Source: Phorcus lineatus (lineage: Eukaryota > Mollusca > Gastropoda > Trochida > Trochidae). From it: 64,000 nucleotides of DNA. Location of the stretch: NCBI GenBank assembly GCA_921293015.1, contig OV121093.1:30514622-30578621 (forward strand). Reading direction: 5' to 3'. This document shows, piece by piece, positions 42,247-55,993 of this stretch. The translations under genes were made by a program, and so were the position numbers. The notes below the pieces were generated by a model, which saw only the letters and a program-made list of their open reading frames with translations, did no database searches and had not been told where the DNA came from. The stretch's first letter is position 1, and the number at the start of each line of letters is the position of its first letter.

Positions 42247-43384
42247 TGTAACCTTTTTATCATATATTTTCAAACATGAAAAGACTACTCAAGTCACGTT
42301 ATAAGGTAGTTCTATTTATTTTACAAAGGGAGATAACTCTAACCAAAAGTTCCCCAGGGCTGATATTGATATGGATTTGCGGACCGGTCTGATATGGCTG
42401 ATATGGATTTGCGGACCGGGCGGCAATATGGATGCTGTGTCCTTGCCTCTATCACATATGCAAAACACCCGATATTATTGATAGATATATGATAAATGGT
42501 ATTATCATTTTGATCAACATGATATCAGCAAACAATTCTTCAAAGACACACACGAAGATAAAAATATAATGATGAAAGATGTTCGATTCCTCAGCAATTT
42601 ACATTATTTCGGACTATCTGAATAATATATACTTACTATGATACTAATTTTGGTGATAACAAAACTTAACATAGAACATCATGAAGAAGTGTAAAACAAG
42701 TAGTCGACAAGGTATAAGTTGGCCTTGTTTTATATAGTTGTCAGCTGTAATCGAATAATGAAGAAAGCTTCTTCCCCATCCCAATTTAATAGCATGAAAA
42801 TAAATTTGTCCACCTTCTGTACATCGGAACTCCATGCAGTATTGTTAGAATAAACAAATTCACATTTTGAAAAGCAGAGTTGTTTGAGTTGAGATTAAAC
42901 AATATAAAAAGCGAATCAACCAGTAGTCTTACTCATTATTACCATATAACTCAGATTCACTAATTGGCGGTAGTTTCTCTTTATGAAATATAAGTTTTCA
43001 CTGTTCAGTTAATTCAAAGTTAAATTAATATTTTGAAATATATTTATTGCAAATAATATGCAAACTTGTTTACCATTGAACCCCTATAGAACCCGCTTTA
43101 TCAAAAGGACAGGCGTGAGCTTGAATAACTTTCATTTAACAGAATTTTCATGTTTGTTGACTTTTTACCAAATTAGGAAAAACCAAACGGGCCATAATTG
43201 TTATGTTGTTGTTAAGAAAGCCTACCTTCCAAATTAGGAAATACCAAACGGGCCTTAATTGTTATGTTGTTGTTAGGAGCGACGAGTAGTTCACTTAAAC
43301 ACATTGAAAAGGTCCATTGACACATAATTGCCTGCCATTGAATACTTGGGCTTGAGCATTACTGAAGTTTGAATAGGATATATA

Positions 43385-43570
43385 ATATATATTATATGTT
43401 ATTGTCATGTGTTACTTTTCCCCCGAGTTGACTTCACAAAGTTGATAGCATTCGATGTTTGACTGTTTAAGATTGAGTTGTACGTTGAGGTGGGCTTATT
43501 GCAATAGAACGAAGATAATATTTATTTGTTGCATGCATATATATCTTGGAAAGCTAATTCCGTGAAGAAG
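43385..43570 (+). pseudogene. Exon-like segment with conserved donor, copy 1 (broken)
   Basis: Aligned with 53,986-54,171. The frame reads FDV, a stop, LFK...IELY...GLLQ, a change, NEDNIYLLH and ends SVKK|GTAAGATC at 43,570. The donor and the spacing are the same in all three copies, but this one carries stops. Confidence 0.4.
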
Positions 43571-43813
43571 GTAAGATCATTGGACATTTATCTTTAAATA
43601 TTGAATTAATTTTTTTTGGTAAAAATTAAGATATAATTGTTGTCTTATACGACATTACACAGATAAAACCTAACCTTCAATTCAATTAGCTGTCAGACCA
43701 CTGTATATATTTGCAAATGTTAAAGCCCGAATAGTCTCCAGGGGATTGGTGGAAGTAGACAGAAAAGAACGGAATACAGAAACAATTCTTAAGACAACAT
43801 TGATAATTCATTT

Positions 43814-44059
43814 TTGAAAGATATACACATAACAAATATGAAATGCCTTGAAAAAAATATCACTTCTTCAACCAGAAAAACTGTTGATGGCCAATCACAC
43901 TCTGGCACATACTATGATTTGTCTCTGCTTACTGGTCCCACTTGTGGCGTTGTTAACACTATCGACTCAAGGGGACGCGTAATACCTTTGCCTATATTAA
44001 CACCACAAGTTACAACTAAGTTTACAGTGACACATAAAGATAAAGAGACAAATGGTTAA
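43814..44059 (+). pseudogene. Conserved peptide-like segment of the array, copy 1
   Basis: An 81-codon frame with TYYDLSLLTGPTCGVV, SRGRVIPLPILTPQ and TKFTVTHKD. The copy at 54,407-54,616 gives TSYDHSLLNGRTPGIV, SSGHVISWPIFKPQ and NKFIVTHKE. Similarity is maintained at the peptide level over about 55 residues. The family is not recognised. It lies about 260 bp after the exon-like donor, so it may be the next exon of a lost gene. Confidence 0.35.
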
Positions 44060-47000
44060 CACGTCGACATAAGTTTTTTGATGTGATTAAACTATCAATA
44101 CATCACCAGGCCAGATCTTTAGCCTTTTCAGACAATTGACCACTGACCCTCAATTGGTATAAATGATGGAATGACACAAATATTTTCCAGTTTCTATAAT
44201 TTTCATGGTCAAGCCAGAAAACGTTTAGACATCTATGGTTATCATGAAACTAATATTATTCTTTTTTACAACATTCTTATGTGCTTTGGTTTAACTTGAT
44301 ATCAAAAGACAATTTAACAACGACACACACAAAGATACGAATATTTTGAAAGAAAAATTTGCATTTCCTCAGCCAGTTATGTTAATGGGGGCCTACCTGA
44401 ATAATATGTTACTACTATCATACTCATTTAACATTTACAAATATAAGACCATGAAGTAACAGAAGTCGACAAGGTATAATCTAGTCTGGTTAACATAGTT
44501 GTCAGCTGTGTTAGGTCAATCAAGCGTATTCACTCCTTCCATAGTATGATAAAAAAATGTGTTCATCTTTTGTACAGTGGAACTTCATGCAGCCATATTT
44601 GAATAAGGGGCTGTCAGCCATTGAAAACTCTTCATACTTGGATAGCTATGCCTATATACAGATGTTGTTTCCTTGTTATGACCTTTATTCAACATCAGTG
44701 TCAAATTAAGATTAAACAATATAAAAAGCAAATCAACCAGTAGTTATAAACTCATTATATCATATAACTCTGAGACACTAAATAGCGACATTGTTCTCGT
44801 CATGAAATATAAGTTTTAATTGTTCAGTTAATGAATATTTTGAAACATATTTGTTGCAAATATTATGCAAACTTGTTTACCACTGAACCCCTGTATAACC
44901 CTTCTTATAATAGGGACATGTATGAGCTTGAATAACGGCCACGTAACACAGTTTTTGTTTAAGCCTTTGTTCACATTTTAAAAGTTGTTGTCAAGAAAGC
45001 TTACCTTCCAAAGGAAATCCCAATGAGTATTATCAACACCACAAAGTACAAATAATATAACAGTAATGCACTCTATTTTCTCTATTTTTGGATTGTCATT
45101 TGTCACAAAGAAAGATTTATGCTATGGATTACGCAGTATGATTTTCATGTCACCTGGAAGATGTAGGATCTGGAAAATCGATCTGTATTACACCGCCGAC
45201 ACCAGTACATGAGTCAAATGAACAAACATTACAAATATTTACAGCAAAAATTATTTTCATAAAGTATGACAGATTTAATCAACATTGATATTATTATTAG
45301 AATCTTCTTATGTAGATATATTTGAAAGGCAAGGTAAGCTGTTATAGTATCAAACGCTTTAGCTTGATGTTGTTCCCAAAACCGTTGAAATAAAAAAACT
45401 AATCCCAATATGGAAATGCTGAATTCTAAGTCAGTAGTATTAAAGTTGGAATGAAAAAATAACATTTTTCATACATGACGCCTGCTGTATTTCCGATTCG
45501 TTTGTGAGTGAGGCATTACGGACTATAATATATAGATATGTATTTTGGGTATACCTTGCTCATTTTGTTTATACATTTGTCCATAAAACATCTTTGTCGT
45601 CCTATACTGCAACCTCTGGAGGTCAGTTAAAAAGTTCATAATTGACAAGTATTCTTACGATATCATTCATACGGAAATAAAACTCAAATATTTCAAATAT
45701 TTTGATCAGTGAATCGAAAATAGAAAATTGTAAAAACCTGATAATGATTGATGATGTATCAAATTATTGTGGAAATAAAAGTTGACTAAATAAGAAAATA
45801 ATTCCATCTATCGGGAATAAAACTCTAAATGAAATAATGTGAAAATAAGTTTTGGTCTATATAGGTCCTAAATTCCAATTAATACCTATTGAAGAAAAGG
45901 TACAGTTAGGAAGGAGAGAAGAGCATTTGAACTTATTTCTCCCTTTGTGTGGACCATATCACGATTTCAAGGGGTGTTTATATGTTTTGAGTTACAAAAA
46001 AGTTATTATTATTCCCTTAAAAGGAAAGTAGACAAGTGAGTGCATAATCTGATAATCGTTGAACACAACACCACAGATATTACATTAATGTTGATTTAAT
46101 TCTCAATTTATGTGTCCTAACTCACCTCACCACCTTAAGGCATATATTTTTTTGATAAACTTTCAATAGCACACAGCTACTTGACTTTTATAAACCAGAC
46201 CGATGCAGTCGATTCACATTATGATGCTTTGTATAGCGGACTGTTATACATTGAAGAAGGGAGGGGCAGCTTTCTCAATAGTTTAGTAGCTAGTCATGGT
46301 GCATGTTTAATCATGTGCCTAGCTACGCTTATAATATTCTCGCACAGAAAGGAAAAGCACCTGCTAACTAAATATCCACGTCCATGAGAATACTTCTAAC
46401 ACTGACTAATGTCATCAAGTTGAATGAAATATCCTTGATAAGCATATATACGATAGATACTAAATCCTTGTTTATGGTCATTATTATTACAATCATTTTA
46501 TTCAATCCTCTAATTATTATTTTTGTTATTATTTTTTCACATATTTTTATTTCAGTGTATATAAGTATTTGTTTATTGCTATTATGTGTATGAACTTGTT
46601 TAAAATGGTTCAACATTGCATTTGAGTTATGAATTGATACAAACAAACAATTAGACAACGTAACAAACAAACAGAAAGGTAAAATTTAGGAATTTGGACT
46701 TGTCAACCTAATATGCTAATGGGCCTCTATTATATGCAATATGGACGTTATTCGTGAATTGAAATTAAAGTTTGCAGAGAGTACGCCTTAGCATTCAAAA
46801 TCATTAGGGAGTATTTGTGTGTGCAGTTAGGAGGAACTGCGTTTGAATACTATAGGCAGCTTGTACACCTCTCCTAGAACTCAGTAGTACTCAATAGTAC
46901 TCCATTTGAGGACCGATGGGTTGTATACCCATTCATTTATCGGAAATCTAGGAGAAGAAAAGCCTTTGAATACCTGAAGTTTCTTTAGAGCTTAAGAATA

Positions 47001-47827
47001 AATCAATATCGTATCGAGGTATCAAGAATGTAGCCTGCTGTGGTCATAACTCATTGTAAGGAATGAAAAGCTATTGAAAACAAAATTAACGTAACACAAT
47101 GGTTTCAACTGTGAAGAAGTTATGATATAACTTATGTCCGATATTGATACAATCAAAATAGTGAAATACACCTGCAATAAATCAATTTAGGCCTGCCCTA
47201 CGTATTTTGATATTATAATGAAGACAACAATGGTGTTTTCTTTTAGCAGGGACTAGTCGGATCGCTTGAGCAATTTCACACAGATCACTTCCACGAAATA
47301 AGCTGCATTGAATTGCCTATCCATTGGCAACGCGTTTATATGTTTAATGACCCAATAAGAAACGGATCTCTTTATAAGATTTGTATTGCGCATTGAAAAC
47401 AAGCATGTCCTATATAATATGTCAAAGTTATTGATTGGTTATCAATCGCCAGATGTCAATCTTTGAAATTACAGTGGCAGTAAGTGAACAAATTCTGACT
47501 CACGAATAAATGGCTTGAGAGGCTAATTCGGAAATAAAGCTGAGATATTTGGAGTTCCACTTTTTGATTTGTGAAATTCTAAATTCTAATTTATCATAGT
47601 TAATATGTTGTAAAGATACCAACAAAATCATAATTACATCAAGAGAACGTTACCTTCAACTTAATTAGCTGTTGTGTCTATTGACAAACTCTTTGGTGTA
47701 TAATAAACTCTTTATTAACGGCGGGTTCTGTGTTTGAACATTTTGAGGTATATTTTCCATAGAGATTAGGTCAGTTGACGTTGGTATAAAACAAAAAGGC
47801 TACGTTAAGGTATAATCAATTAGTCTT

Positions 47828-49042
47828 TGCAGTCTTGTTTCTATGAATATGGTCTCACTGGTACTGTCCTAGAATGGTTTGCCTCATACTTGACAGGGAG
47901 ATCCCAGTATGTCCATTTCAATGAGGCTGTGTCACCTAACAGTCCACTTTGCTATGGCGTCCCACAGGGCTCTGTTCTGGGACCGATACTGTTTGTTATG
48001 TACACTCGTTCACTAGGCAAAATTATCTCTGAACAGCACATCTTAAGGCATTTTTACGCGGATGACTCCCAATTAATTGACAGTTTTGATTTTGATCCCT
48101 CTTGTCAGTCATTGACCCGCCTCAAAATGGAAACTTGTCTCACTTCCGTAAAGTCCTGGATGACATCTAACTTCTTGAAGTTAAATGAAGACAAAACTGA
48201 ATCTCTCCTGATTGCTCCTCAATCTCGCCTGAAAAAGTGCTTTCTTCAAGATATCACCGTCGGATCTGAAAGAGTTACTTTCTCTACAAGTGTAAAAAAC
48301 CTTGGTGTTCATCTTGACTCTGCCCTTGAAATGGATTCTCACATCAGTAATCTTTGTAGAGTATGTCACTTCCACATCAGGAACATAGGCAATGTCCGCC
48401 ACCTCATCACTAGAGACACAGCAGCACTCCTTGCAAGATCCCTCATCCTCTCACGCATTGATTACTGCAACAGCCTTCTTTGTGGAATTTCCAAAAAACA
48501 AATTTATCGTCTTCAAAAGATACAAAATACTGCCGCCCGCATTGTTGCTAGATCCCTTAAATCTGCCCATATCACACCTGTCTTAAATTCACTTCACTGG
48601 CTGCGCATTCAAGAAAGAATTGACTTTAAAATCCTGTGCCTTACCTACCAATCTGTCAACCATACTGCTCCGATATACCTACAGAAGCTAGTGTCACCAT
48701 ACCAACAGACTCGTTCCTTGCGCTCAAACAGTCAACACCTACTCCAAGTTCCAAAATAGAAACCTAAATCATTTGGTGCCCGTTCCTTTGCCTATAATGC
48801 TACCGTTCTCTGGAACTCTCTTCCGATAGATTTAAAGACTGCTTCCTCATTGAATATTTTCAAAATCCATCTTAAAACCTACCTTTTTAAACGCTACTTT
48901 TAAGCATATTCTCCATTTCCTCATACTTTGTAAATAGTGTATTTATATATATTTCTGCCGCATTGAGCATGTGCCTTGCATGTGGATTTCTGCGGGGTAA
49001 AAGTACCCTTATTATTATTATTATTATTATGCAGTCTTGTTT
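47828..49042 (+). mobile_element. 5'-truncated LINE (CR1/L2-like) with target duplication
   Basis: TGCAGTCTTGTTT at 47,828-47,840 and 49,030-49,042 is a 13-bp target-site duplication. The 1189-bp body ends in an (ATT)n run, the tail style of CR1/L2-type elements. Removing it rejoins an array stretch (AGTCTTGTTTATATAGTTGT...) that is continuous at 55,117. The element is 5'-truncated inside the reverse transcriptase. Confidence 0.85.
47842..48903 (+). pseudogene. Non-LTR reverse transcriptase, C-terminal half
   Basis: The frame enters at YEYGLTGTVLEWFASYLTG, typical of RT motif 3, followed by GVPQGSVLGPILF (motif 4) and FYADD with the catalytic Asp pair at 48,061-48,066. It continues with FLKLNEDKTE, KNLGVHLD, the thumb region SRIDYCNSLLCGI and the C-terminal HWLRIQERIDFKILCLTYQS. 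TAG at 48,757-48,759 interrupts VPK...KPKSFGARSF. The frame then continues to TAA at 48,901-48,903 through LWNSLP. The palm motifs are intact, but truncation and the nonsense codon make it inactive. Confidence 0.8.
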
Positions 49043-49274
49043 ATATAGTTGTAAGGAGTTAGAATAATCTAGACAGCTTGTTCGTCCACTACAAATTCAA
49101 TAGCATGAATGTAAATGTGTTTATCTTTTGTACAGTGTCAACGCAGCATTGTTGGAATAAGGGGCTGTGAACAAAATCACATTTTGAAAAGCATTGAGTA
49201 GAATAGCATTTTGAATAGTTTGTCATTTAATGAATATATATCGTATCCGGCAAAGGAGGAATGTTATTCGTTCT

Positions 49275-49470
49275 AATACAGCTATCCATTGCGGTGAAAC
49301 CTGAGGGCATCGGCTTGAACAAGCGAAACATGAGTGGTAATTAATTCAATGCAGCATTGCACTCAAACCTTACCGTATAGAGAATAGTTTTCTACTGCAC
49401 ACATACGTGCCAAGCCCTTGTCGTGATTTGAACCACGGACCACTTGATCCGAAGCTAACGATTTAACACA
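49275..49470 (-). mobile_element. SINE fragment
   Basis: CCATTGCGGTGAAACCTGAGG, GCAGCATTGCACTCAAACC, GTGCCAAGCCC and TTGAACCACGGACCACTTGA correspond in order to the SINE at 11,590-11,780, minus orientation, diverged. Confidence 0.65.
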
Positions 49471-50289
49471 AGATTGGCAATGGACAATTCATAAAATGTA
49501 CAAGAGATAATACATCATTCATGAGATCCAATGCATGTATCATTACCATGATTGTCGTGAAATGCTTAAATTCTTAAAGGGCATCATAAGATAATGATTT
49601 TTTTATTCAAGTTCGATTCTGCATGAAGACAAGCATCATCATAGGACAACCTCTACCGACACTGAAGTTTTGTCATGCATTCTAATTAAACTGTTCTAAT
49701 ACTAGCAGTTCTTGGGATTCTGTGATATTACTCTAGCTACAAGAACTTACAACAAACGCTATCAGCAAAATGTTAGCCATTGAAAACACTTCATACTTGG
49801 ACAGCTATGGCTATATACATATGTTATAGTAGTGTCCTTGTTATGACCTTATATCAGCATAAGTATCATATTTAGATTAAACAAGATAACGAGCAGATCA
49901 GACAGAAGTTATCAACTCATTATAATCCTATCACTCTGAGACACTAAATAGAGACATTGTTCTCTTTATGAAATATAAGTTTTGACTGTTAATGAATATT
50001 TTAAAATATATTTGTTGCAAATATTACTCAAACTTGTTTACCACTGAACCCCTATAGGACCCTAATTATCATAGGGACATGTATAATCTTGAATAACATT
50101 CATCTAACATGGTTGTTGTGTTAGTCTTTGTTCACATTTGTCAAGTTGCTGTCAAGAAAACCTTTCAAATTAGGAAATCACAATGAGGCCATGATTGTTG
50201 TGCTGTTGTTAAGAGTGACGAGTAGTTCATTGATAAGGTCTATTGACAAATAAATAGCTGAGATTGAATACTTAGTCGTGACGATTACC

Positions 50290-50520
50290 AAAGTTTATAT
50301 TTTCAATACGCTCTTTGAATATATATATATATATATACCTTCACTTGTCATGAGGTACATTTCCCCCATGTTTCCAGGGTTGAGAGCATTTGATGTGTGT
50401 CTGTCTATTAGATTACACAACATTGAGTTGTTCTTTAGTCTGTTCCTATTGCAGTGGAAGGAAGATTAAATCTATTTGGTATATTCGGATACAGATTGGA
50501 AAGCTTATTGTGTGAAAAAG
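50290..50520 (+). pseudogene. Exon-like segment with conserved donor, copy 2 (broken)
   Basis: LRAFDVCLSIRLHNIEL...LLQWKED matches copy 3. A TAA then replaces Lys, and the frame continues IYLVYSD..WKAYCVKK up to the donor AAG|GTAAGATC at 50,520. A (TA)n run lies at 50,316-50,337. Confidence 0.4.
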
Positions 50521-50585
50521 GTAAGATCAGTAGTCTCAATTATTTTACTATTGTTTAAAAGTGTTATGTTGTTAATCCACAATTT

Positions 50586-50600
50586 GGGGGGGGGGGGGGG
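50586..50600 (+). repeat. Homopolymer G run of 15
   Basis: An uninterrupted run of 15 G in AT-rich sequence, just after exon-like copy 2. It is a likely sequencing or assembly trouble spot and a possible G-quadruplex. Confidence 0.9.
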
Positions 50601-52509
50601 TGTTTTTATGGCTGCATTGATTATATAAGTGTCACTCAAGTTGACAAGTTATTTATTTGCCTGTATTCACAACACCACAAAGTACAAATAATAGTACAGT
50701 AATGCAAAAGGACAAAAACACATATGTTGAAAAGTCAACAAACGTTGTTAATGTGATTGTTGTTGTACTATACCGAGGGATCTAGTAACAGTTGAGTAGC
50801 ATATGTTTATGAGATAGATTTTTTTCTCTAATTTTGGATTGCCATACTTCACAAAGTAGAAGCATTCTTTGGATGACGCAGTATGAATTCCATGTCACCT
50901 GAAAGAGGTTAGGTCTGGAATATCAATCTGTATTACACCGCCGACGCCAGTTCATGAGTTACATGAACGAACATTATATATATGTTACAGCAAGATGACA
51001 AGAATTATTTTAATAAAATGTGACAGATTTAATCAACATTAATTCTTCTCATGTAGATATATAAGAAAGGCAAGTTTAACTGTGATAGGATCAACTCCTT
51101 TGACTTAATATTGTTCACAAAACCGTTGAAATAAGACAACCCAATCTGGAAATGCTAAATCTCAAGTCAGTAGAATTAAAGTTGCAATGTAATCTATCAT
51201 TTTTAATGCATGACGCCAGATGTCTTTCCGACTCGTTTGTGAGTGAGTTATTACGTACTGTAGTAAGTAGATATGTATTTATGCATACCTTGCTCATTTT
51301 GTTTATATATTTCTTATCCCACTTTTTTCCAATATGCTCTAGAAAGGTAGAAATTATCATTTCATCGAGAAAATAAAGAAGTTGTTTATCCATAAAACAT
51401 ATTTGTCTTCCTGTACTGCAACCTCTAGATCCCAGTAAAAACATTCATAACCAATAAGTATTCTTTTGATATGATGCCCGCGGAAATGAAACTCAAATAT
51501 CCTCAAATCTACTGCTCAGCGTATCAAAAAAAGAAAATTTTCAAAACGTGATAATGATTACTTATATCACAAAATTGTCGAAAAAAAATTGATATTGAAT
51601 TTGAATTGAAATTACGTTAAAGGTTGACGTAATTAGAAAATAATTCCATCTTGATAATTTATCGAGAATGAAACTCTAAAAAACTCTTAGGTTAAAGGAA
51701 CTAAAGCATTTTTTCCAGAGCCTTTAAGATATATTCCAATAGAAACCCTGTTGTAAAAGTTTTCTTTTAAAATCACATTCTGTAGTTTAAGTAAGATATA
51801 AGTAAAAGTAGTTAGGTATTTTTTGTGTTATGGATAATGTTAAAAAATGTTTTGGTCTCCATTGGTCAAGAATGCCGTTTATACCTAGTAAAGAAAAGGT
51901 TCCGTTAGGCAGGAGAGAAGAGCATGCGAACAGATTTCTCCCTTTGTGTGGTTCATACAACGATTACAAAGGCTGATTATATGTTTTGAATGACATAAAA
52001 GTTATTACAGTTCCCTAATAATCGAAATTGGCAAGGGAATGATCCGCGCAATCAAAGAACACAACACAACATATATTATACAAATGTTGACTCAGTTCTC
52101 CGTTCTCTGTGTTTAGAACGTACCCATAATCTAAGGTCAAAATTTGTCTGACCGAATGAAGGAATTTCGATTATTTTCAAATTTTACTTATGTATTTACA
52201 CCTTTAAGAAGGGATGCAGTGCCGAATTTCAAGCAATTTCGTGAATTTTTAAGTATTTTACAAAATGTCTTGTACTCTAATTACTCATGATTTGACCGAC
52301 AATGACTTTACTGAAATAAAAGGCGCTACTTAGGGCATGGCATAGCGTGGCGCTTTGGTCCGTCAACTTTTCACCATCTTCTCTAGAACCATTGACTTAA
52401 ACATCTGAAATCTTGTGTACAAACTTTTTGACTTAAGCGTTTTTTATTCATAGATGTTATTACCATTTGACCTCTAATAAGGATCATAGGCAACATGGCC
52501 TAGCTGAAA

Positions 52510-52570
52510 GGGTGACTGAGTGAGTTAAGGGTTAACGTGTTTTGGACAACATTTCAGTTATCAAACACGT
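52510..52570 (+). mobile_element. Short GTGA-type element, relative of the 64-bp insertion
   Basis: GTGACTGAGTGAGTTAAGGG...TTTCAGTTATCAAACACGTG aligns end to end with the insert at 8655-8718, with the same two ends, which suggests a distinct short family rather than random truncation. Confidence 0.6.
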
Positions 52571-53985
52571 GAATGAAAAAAATCCAACAGAGAGCGGACA
52601 GATAAGAGAGAAAGGTGTTGACAGCATGAGGGAAAAGACGGAAAGAAAGGCATAGTGATATAGAAAGCAGGGTTTAAAAAGGACTCAAATTTGGTCTGGA
52701 TTCTACCCGTCGAGTTGAGTTGTTATCAAGCGCTAGATGTCTCTCTTTGAAATCAAAGTTTTAGTAAATGAACACCTTTTGACTCATGAATAAATGCCTT
52801 GGATGGCTAATCTGGACATAAAGCTGTGGTATGTGGACTTGTAATTTCCTATTTTGTGAGAATTTAAAGTATATGTTAATCTATATATGTGTCTATTGAC
52901 AAAGTCTTTGGTGTATAAGAAAATCTGTATTAACAGAGAGTTTTGTGGTTGAATGTTTTGTGGTATATTCTCCATAGAGAGTAGGTCAGTTGCATTTGTA
53001 TGAAACAAAAAGAATACATTAAGGTTTAATCAAATTTCGGAGTAATGAACCGTTTATCTTTAGTTTAAAATCATATTATAAAAATCATTATTGCTCATTA
53101 AAGACATGGTATAATTATTGTGATCAACCTTTTATCAGCAAACAATTCAACAAAGACACTCACACATCTTAGAATGTAATGAAGAAAGATGTCCGGTTCT
53201 TAACCATTTTTGTTATTTTGGTCAACTGAATAATTTATAATTACTATTATGCTAATTTTGGGGATAACAAAACTTAACATATAACATCATGGAGAAGTAG
53301 GTGACAAGGCATTGTTTATATAATTGTCAGCTGGGATCGAATAATTAAGCAAGCTCGTTCGCCCCTCCCAATGTAATATCATAATTGTAAGTTTGTCCAT
53401 CTTCTGTACAGTTGAACTCCATGCAGTATTGTTGGAATAAACAAATTCACATTTTGAAAAGTTTCAAAAGAGTTTTCAGAGTTGAAATTAAACAATATAA
53501 AAAGCGAATCGACCAGTAGTCTAAACTCATTATTATCATATGACACTGAGAAACTAATTGGCGGTATTTTCACCTTTTGAAATACAAGTTGTCACTGTTC
53601 AGTTAATTAAAAGTTCAATGAATATAAAAAGATTTGTTGCAAATAGTATTCAAACTCGTTTCCTACTGAACCCCTATAGAACCCTTTATATGAAAGGGGC
53701 AAGCTTGAGCTTGAATAACCTTCTTATTTAACAGAGTTGTCGTGTTAGTTAACATTTAAAAAGTTGTCAAAAAAACTTACCTTCCAAATAAGGAAATCCC
53801 CAAGAGGTCATATTTGTTATGCTGTTGTTAAGAGCGACGAGTAGTTCACTTAAACACATTGATAAGGTATTTTGAGACATAAATGGCTGCGATTAAATAC
53901 TTGGGCTTGAGTATTACTGAAGGGTTTGTTTTTTTCAATTCTCCGTTTGAATAAGAGATACATTATATTTATATGGCATTAAAAC

Positions 53986-54171
53986 ATGTTATGTCATGTG
54001 TTACTTTTACCCCGTGTTGACTTGACAGAGTTGAGAGCACTCGATGTATGTTTATCTATAAGATTGAACAATATTGAGTTGTACATTGTATTGGGGCTAT
54101 TGCAGTGGAAGGAAGATAAGATTTATTTCATACATTCAGATATAGCTTGGCAAGCTTTTTGTGCGAAAAAG
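53986..54171 (+). other. Exon-like open segment with splice donor, copy 3 (intact)
   Basis: A 62-codon open segment from ATG 53,986, containing LRALDVCLSIRLNNIEL, LLQWKEDKIYFIHSD and WQAFCAKK, ends exactly at AAG|GTAAGATC. Copies 1 and 2 have the same donor and diverged, interrupted versions. The family is not recognised. It could be an exon of an ancestral gene within the array unit. Confidence 0.35.
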
Positions 54172-54406
54172 GTAAGATCATTGGACTTAAATCACTAATT
54201 TTTTATTTTAAATGTTTTGTTAGAATTAAGCAATAATTGTTTTCTCATAAGACATTACACACCTTATTCGTAAAGTCCTTATAATCTCCAGGGGTTTGGT
54301 GGTAGTACACAGCACAGAACGGAATACAAAAACAGTAGTTAAAACAACATTGATAATTCACTTTTTAAAGATGTACACACAACTTTTATAAATGCTTTGA
54401 AAACAA

Positions 54407-54616
54407 ATGTCACTTCTTCAGCCAACAAAATTGATTTTAGCTAATCAGTTTGCTGCCACATCATATGATCATTCTCTCTTGAATGGTCGCACTCCTGGTA
54501 TTGTTTATATTATAAACTCAAGCGGACACGTAATTTCTTGGCCAATATTTAAACCACAAAGTACAAATAAGTTTATAGTAACACATAAAGAAATGGTATT
54601 TATTTATTTGGGATGA
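54407..54616 (+). pseudogene. Conserved peptide-like segment of the array, copy 3
   Basis: Counterpart of 43,814-44,059 (SLLNGRTPGIV, GHVISWPIFKPQ, NKFIVTHKE). Its 5' part is in another frame, indicating a frameshift near 54,430. Confidence 0.35.
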
Positions 54617-55739
54617 CACATATGGTTACGACAGAAACATTTTACACCCACTCGTAATTATGAATGGCCTTACCAAATTTTATCAAGATCACTTGTAAGG
54701 TGGATAGGGGTTGAAACATGTTTTGATATCTCTCTTATTTTTCGAGAAATATACTTTTGGCATCAAGGAACAAATAAGATCAACATCTTCTAACAAATCT
54801 TGACGTATGTATTAACAATTTGAAGGTGATATTCCTTTCTTATGTATATTGTCGTTTTGGAAATACAATCGAATTATTTGTTTGTGGTTGGTATTTGATA
54901 ATCATTTTAATCAAGTTGATATAAACAAATAATTTAATATAGACACACACGGAGATATGAACATACTTAAAGAAAAATGTCCATTTCCACAGCCAAATAT
55001 GCTAGTTGGGCCTATTTGACTAGTAATAAATTACTTTTTGTACTAGTTTTGGCAGATAGCAAAACTTAGCATTAAACATCACGAAGGAAGTGTTTGAACA
55101 GTAATCAATAAGTTAGTCTTGTTTATATAGCTGTGAGCAGTGTTAGAATAATCTAGACAGCTTGCCCGGCCCTCCCAATTCAATAGCATGACTTTGAACA
55201 GTGGAACTCAAAGCAGCATTCTTGTTAACATTTGAGCGGTACACCAATTCCAATTTTGAAAAGCATGGAATAGAAAGGCATTTTAAATGTTTGGAAAACT
55301 GGTACAGGCGAATATAAAATGTTGTAGAAGTAAACAGTAACCCTAAGTAATGAAAATGTAATCAAATACGGACAAAATATCAAGAAGAAAATTAACAGCT
55401 AAGTTTAAAAAACCCCACCTTTACCCACATCAATACAAACCAAAGTATAGAACAAACCTGCTATGTAACCTTTTGTTGCATAGTTTACCCTCAACAACCT
55501 CAAATAAAAATGATTAACTAAGGATTGAGCATATAAGTGAGAGTAAGACAAATCAAGAAACAATCAATTTCCACTTCAACTTTCAATCACATGTTGTAAC
55601 CTATATCTTATTTATGACCAGACAGACCAGGTCAATGTTGAAAAGAAGGAAAGAATATTAATAATGAAAATAACTATTTACCAATGTATGACGATAGATG
55701 AATCGGGTTTTACTCCTCTTTCAAGAGTATTATAGGACA

Positions 55740-55812
55740 ATAACCCGTAACACTATCGTGGCTATGCTTGGAAGTAACACCTGCGACCTTTGGCTAGAAG
55801 TAGCGAACCAAA
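55740..55812 (-). mobile_element. SINE fragment
   Basis: GTAACACTATCGTGGCTATG and GAAGTAGCGAACC match the central SINE section in minus orientation. Confidence 0.5.
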
Positions 55813-55993
55813 ACATATAATTTATGAAAAATATTTAATCTAATGAACAAACACATGAAGTGCTATAAAAGTTTCTTGAACACATACAAATATGTAGACA
55901 AAAACATGAGGTTCATTTTGAATACAGATTCTTTTAAATATTTTGCTAGTCGTTTCAATGTATTTTTCTTTGCTGATGAAACAAATAATGCTG

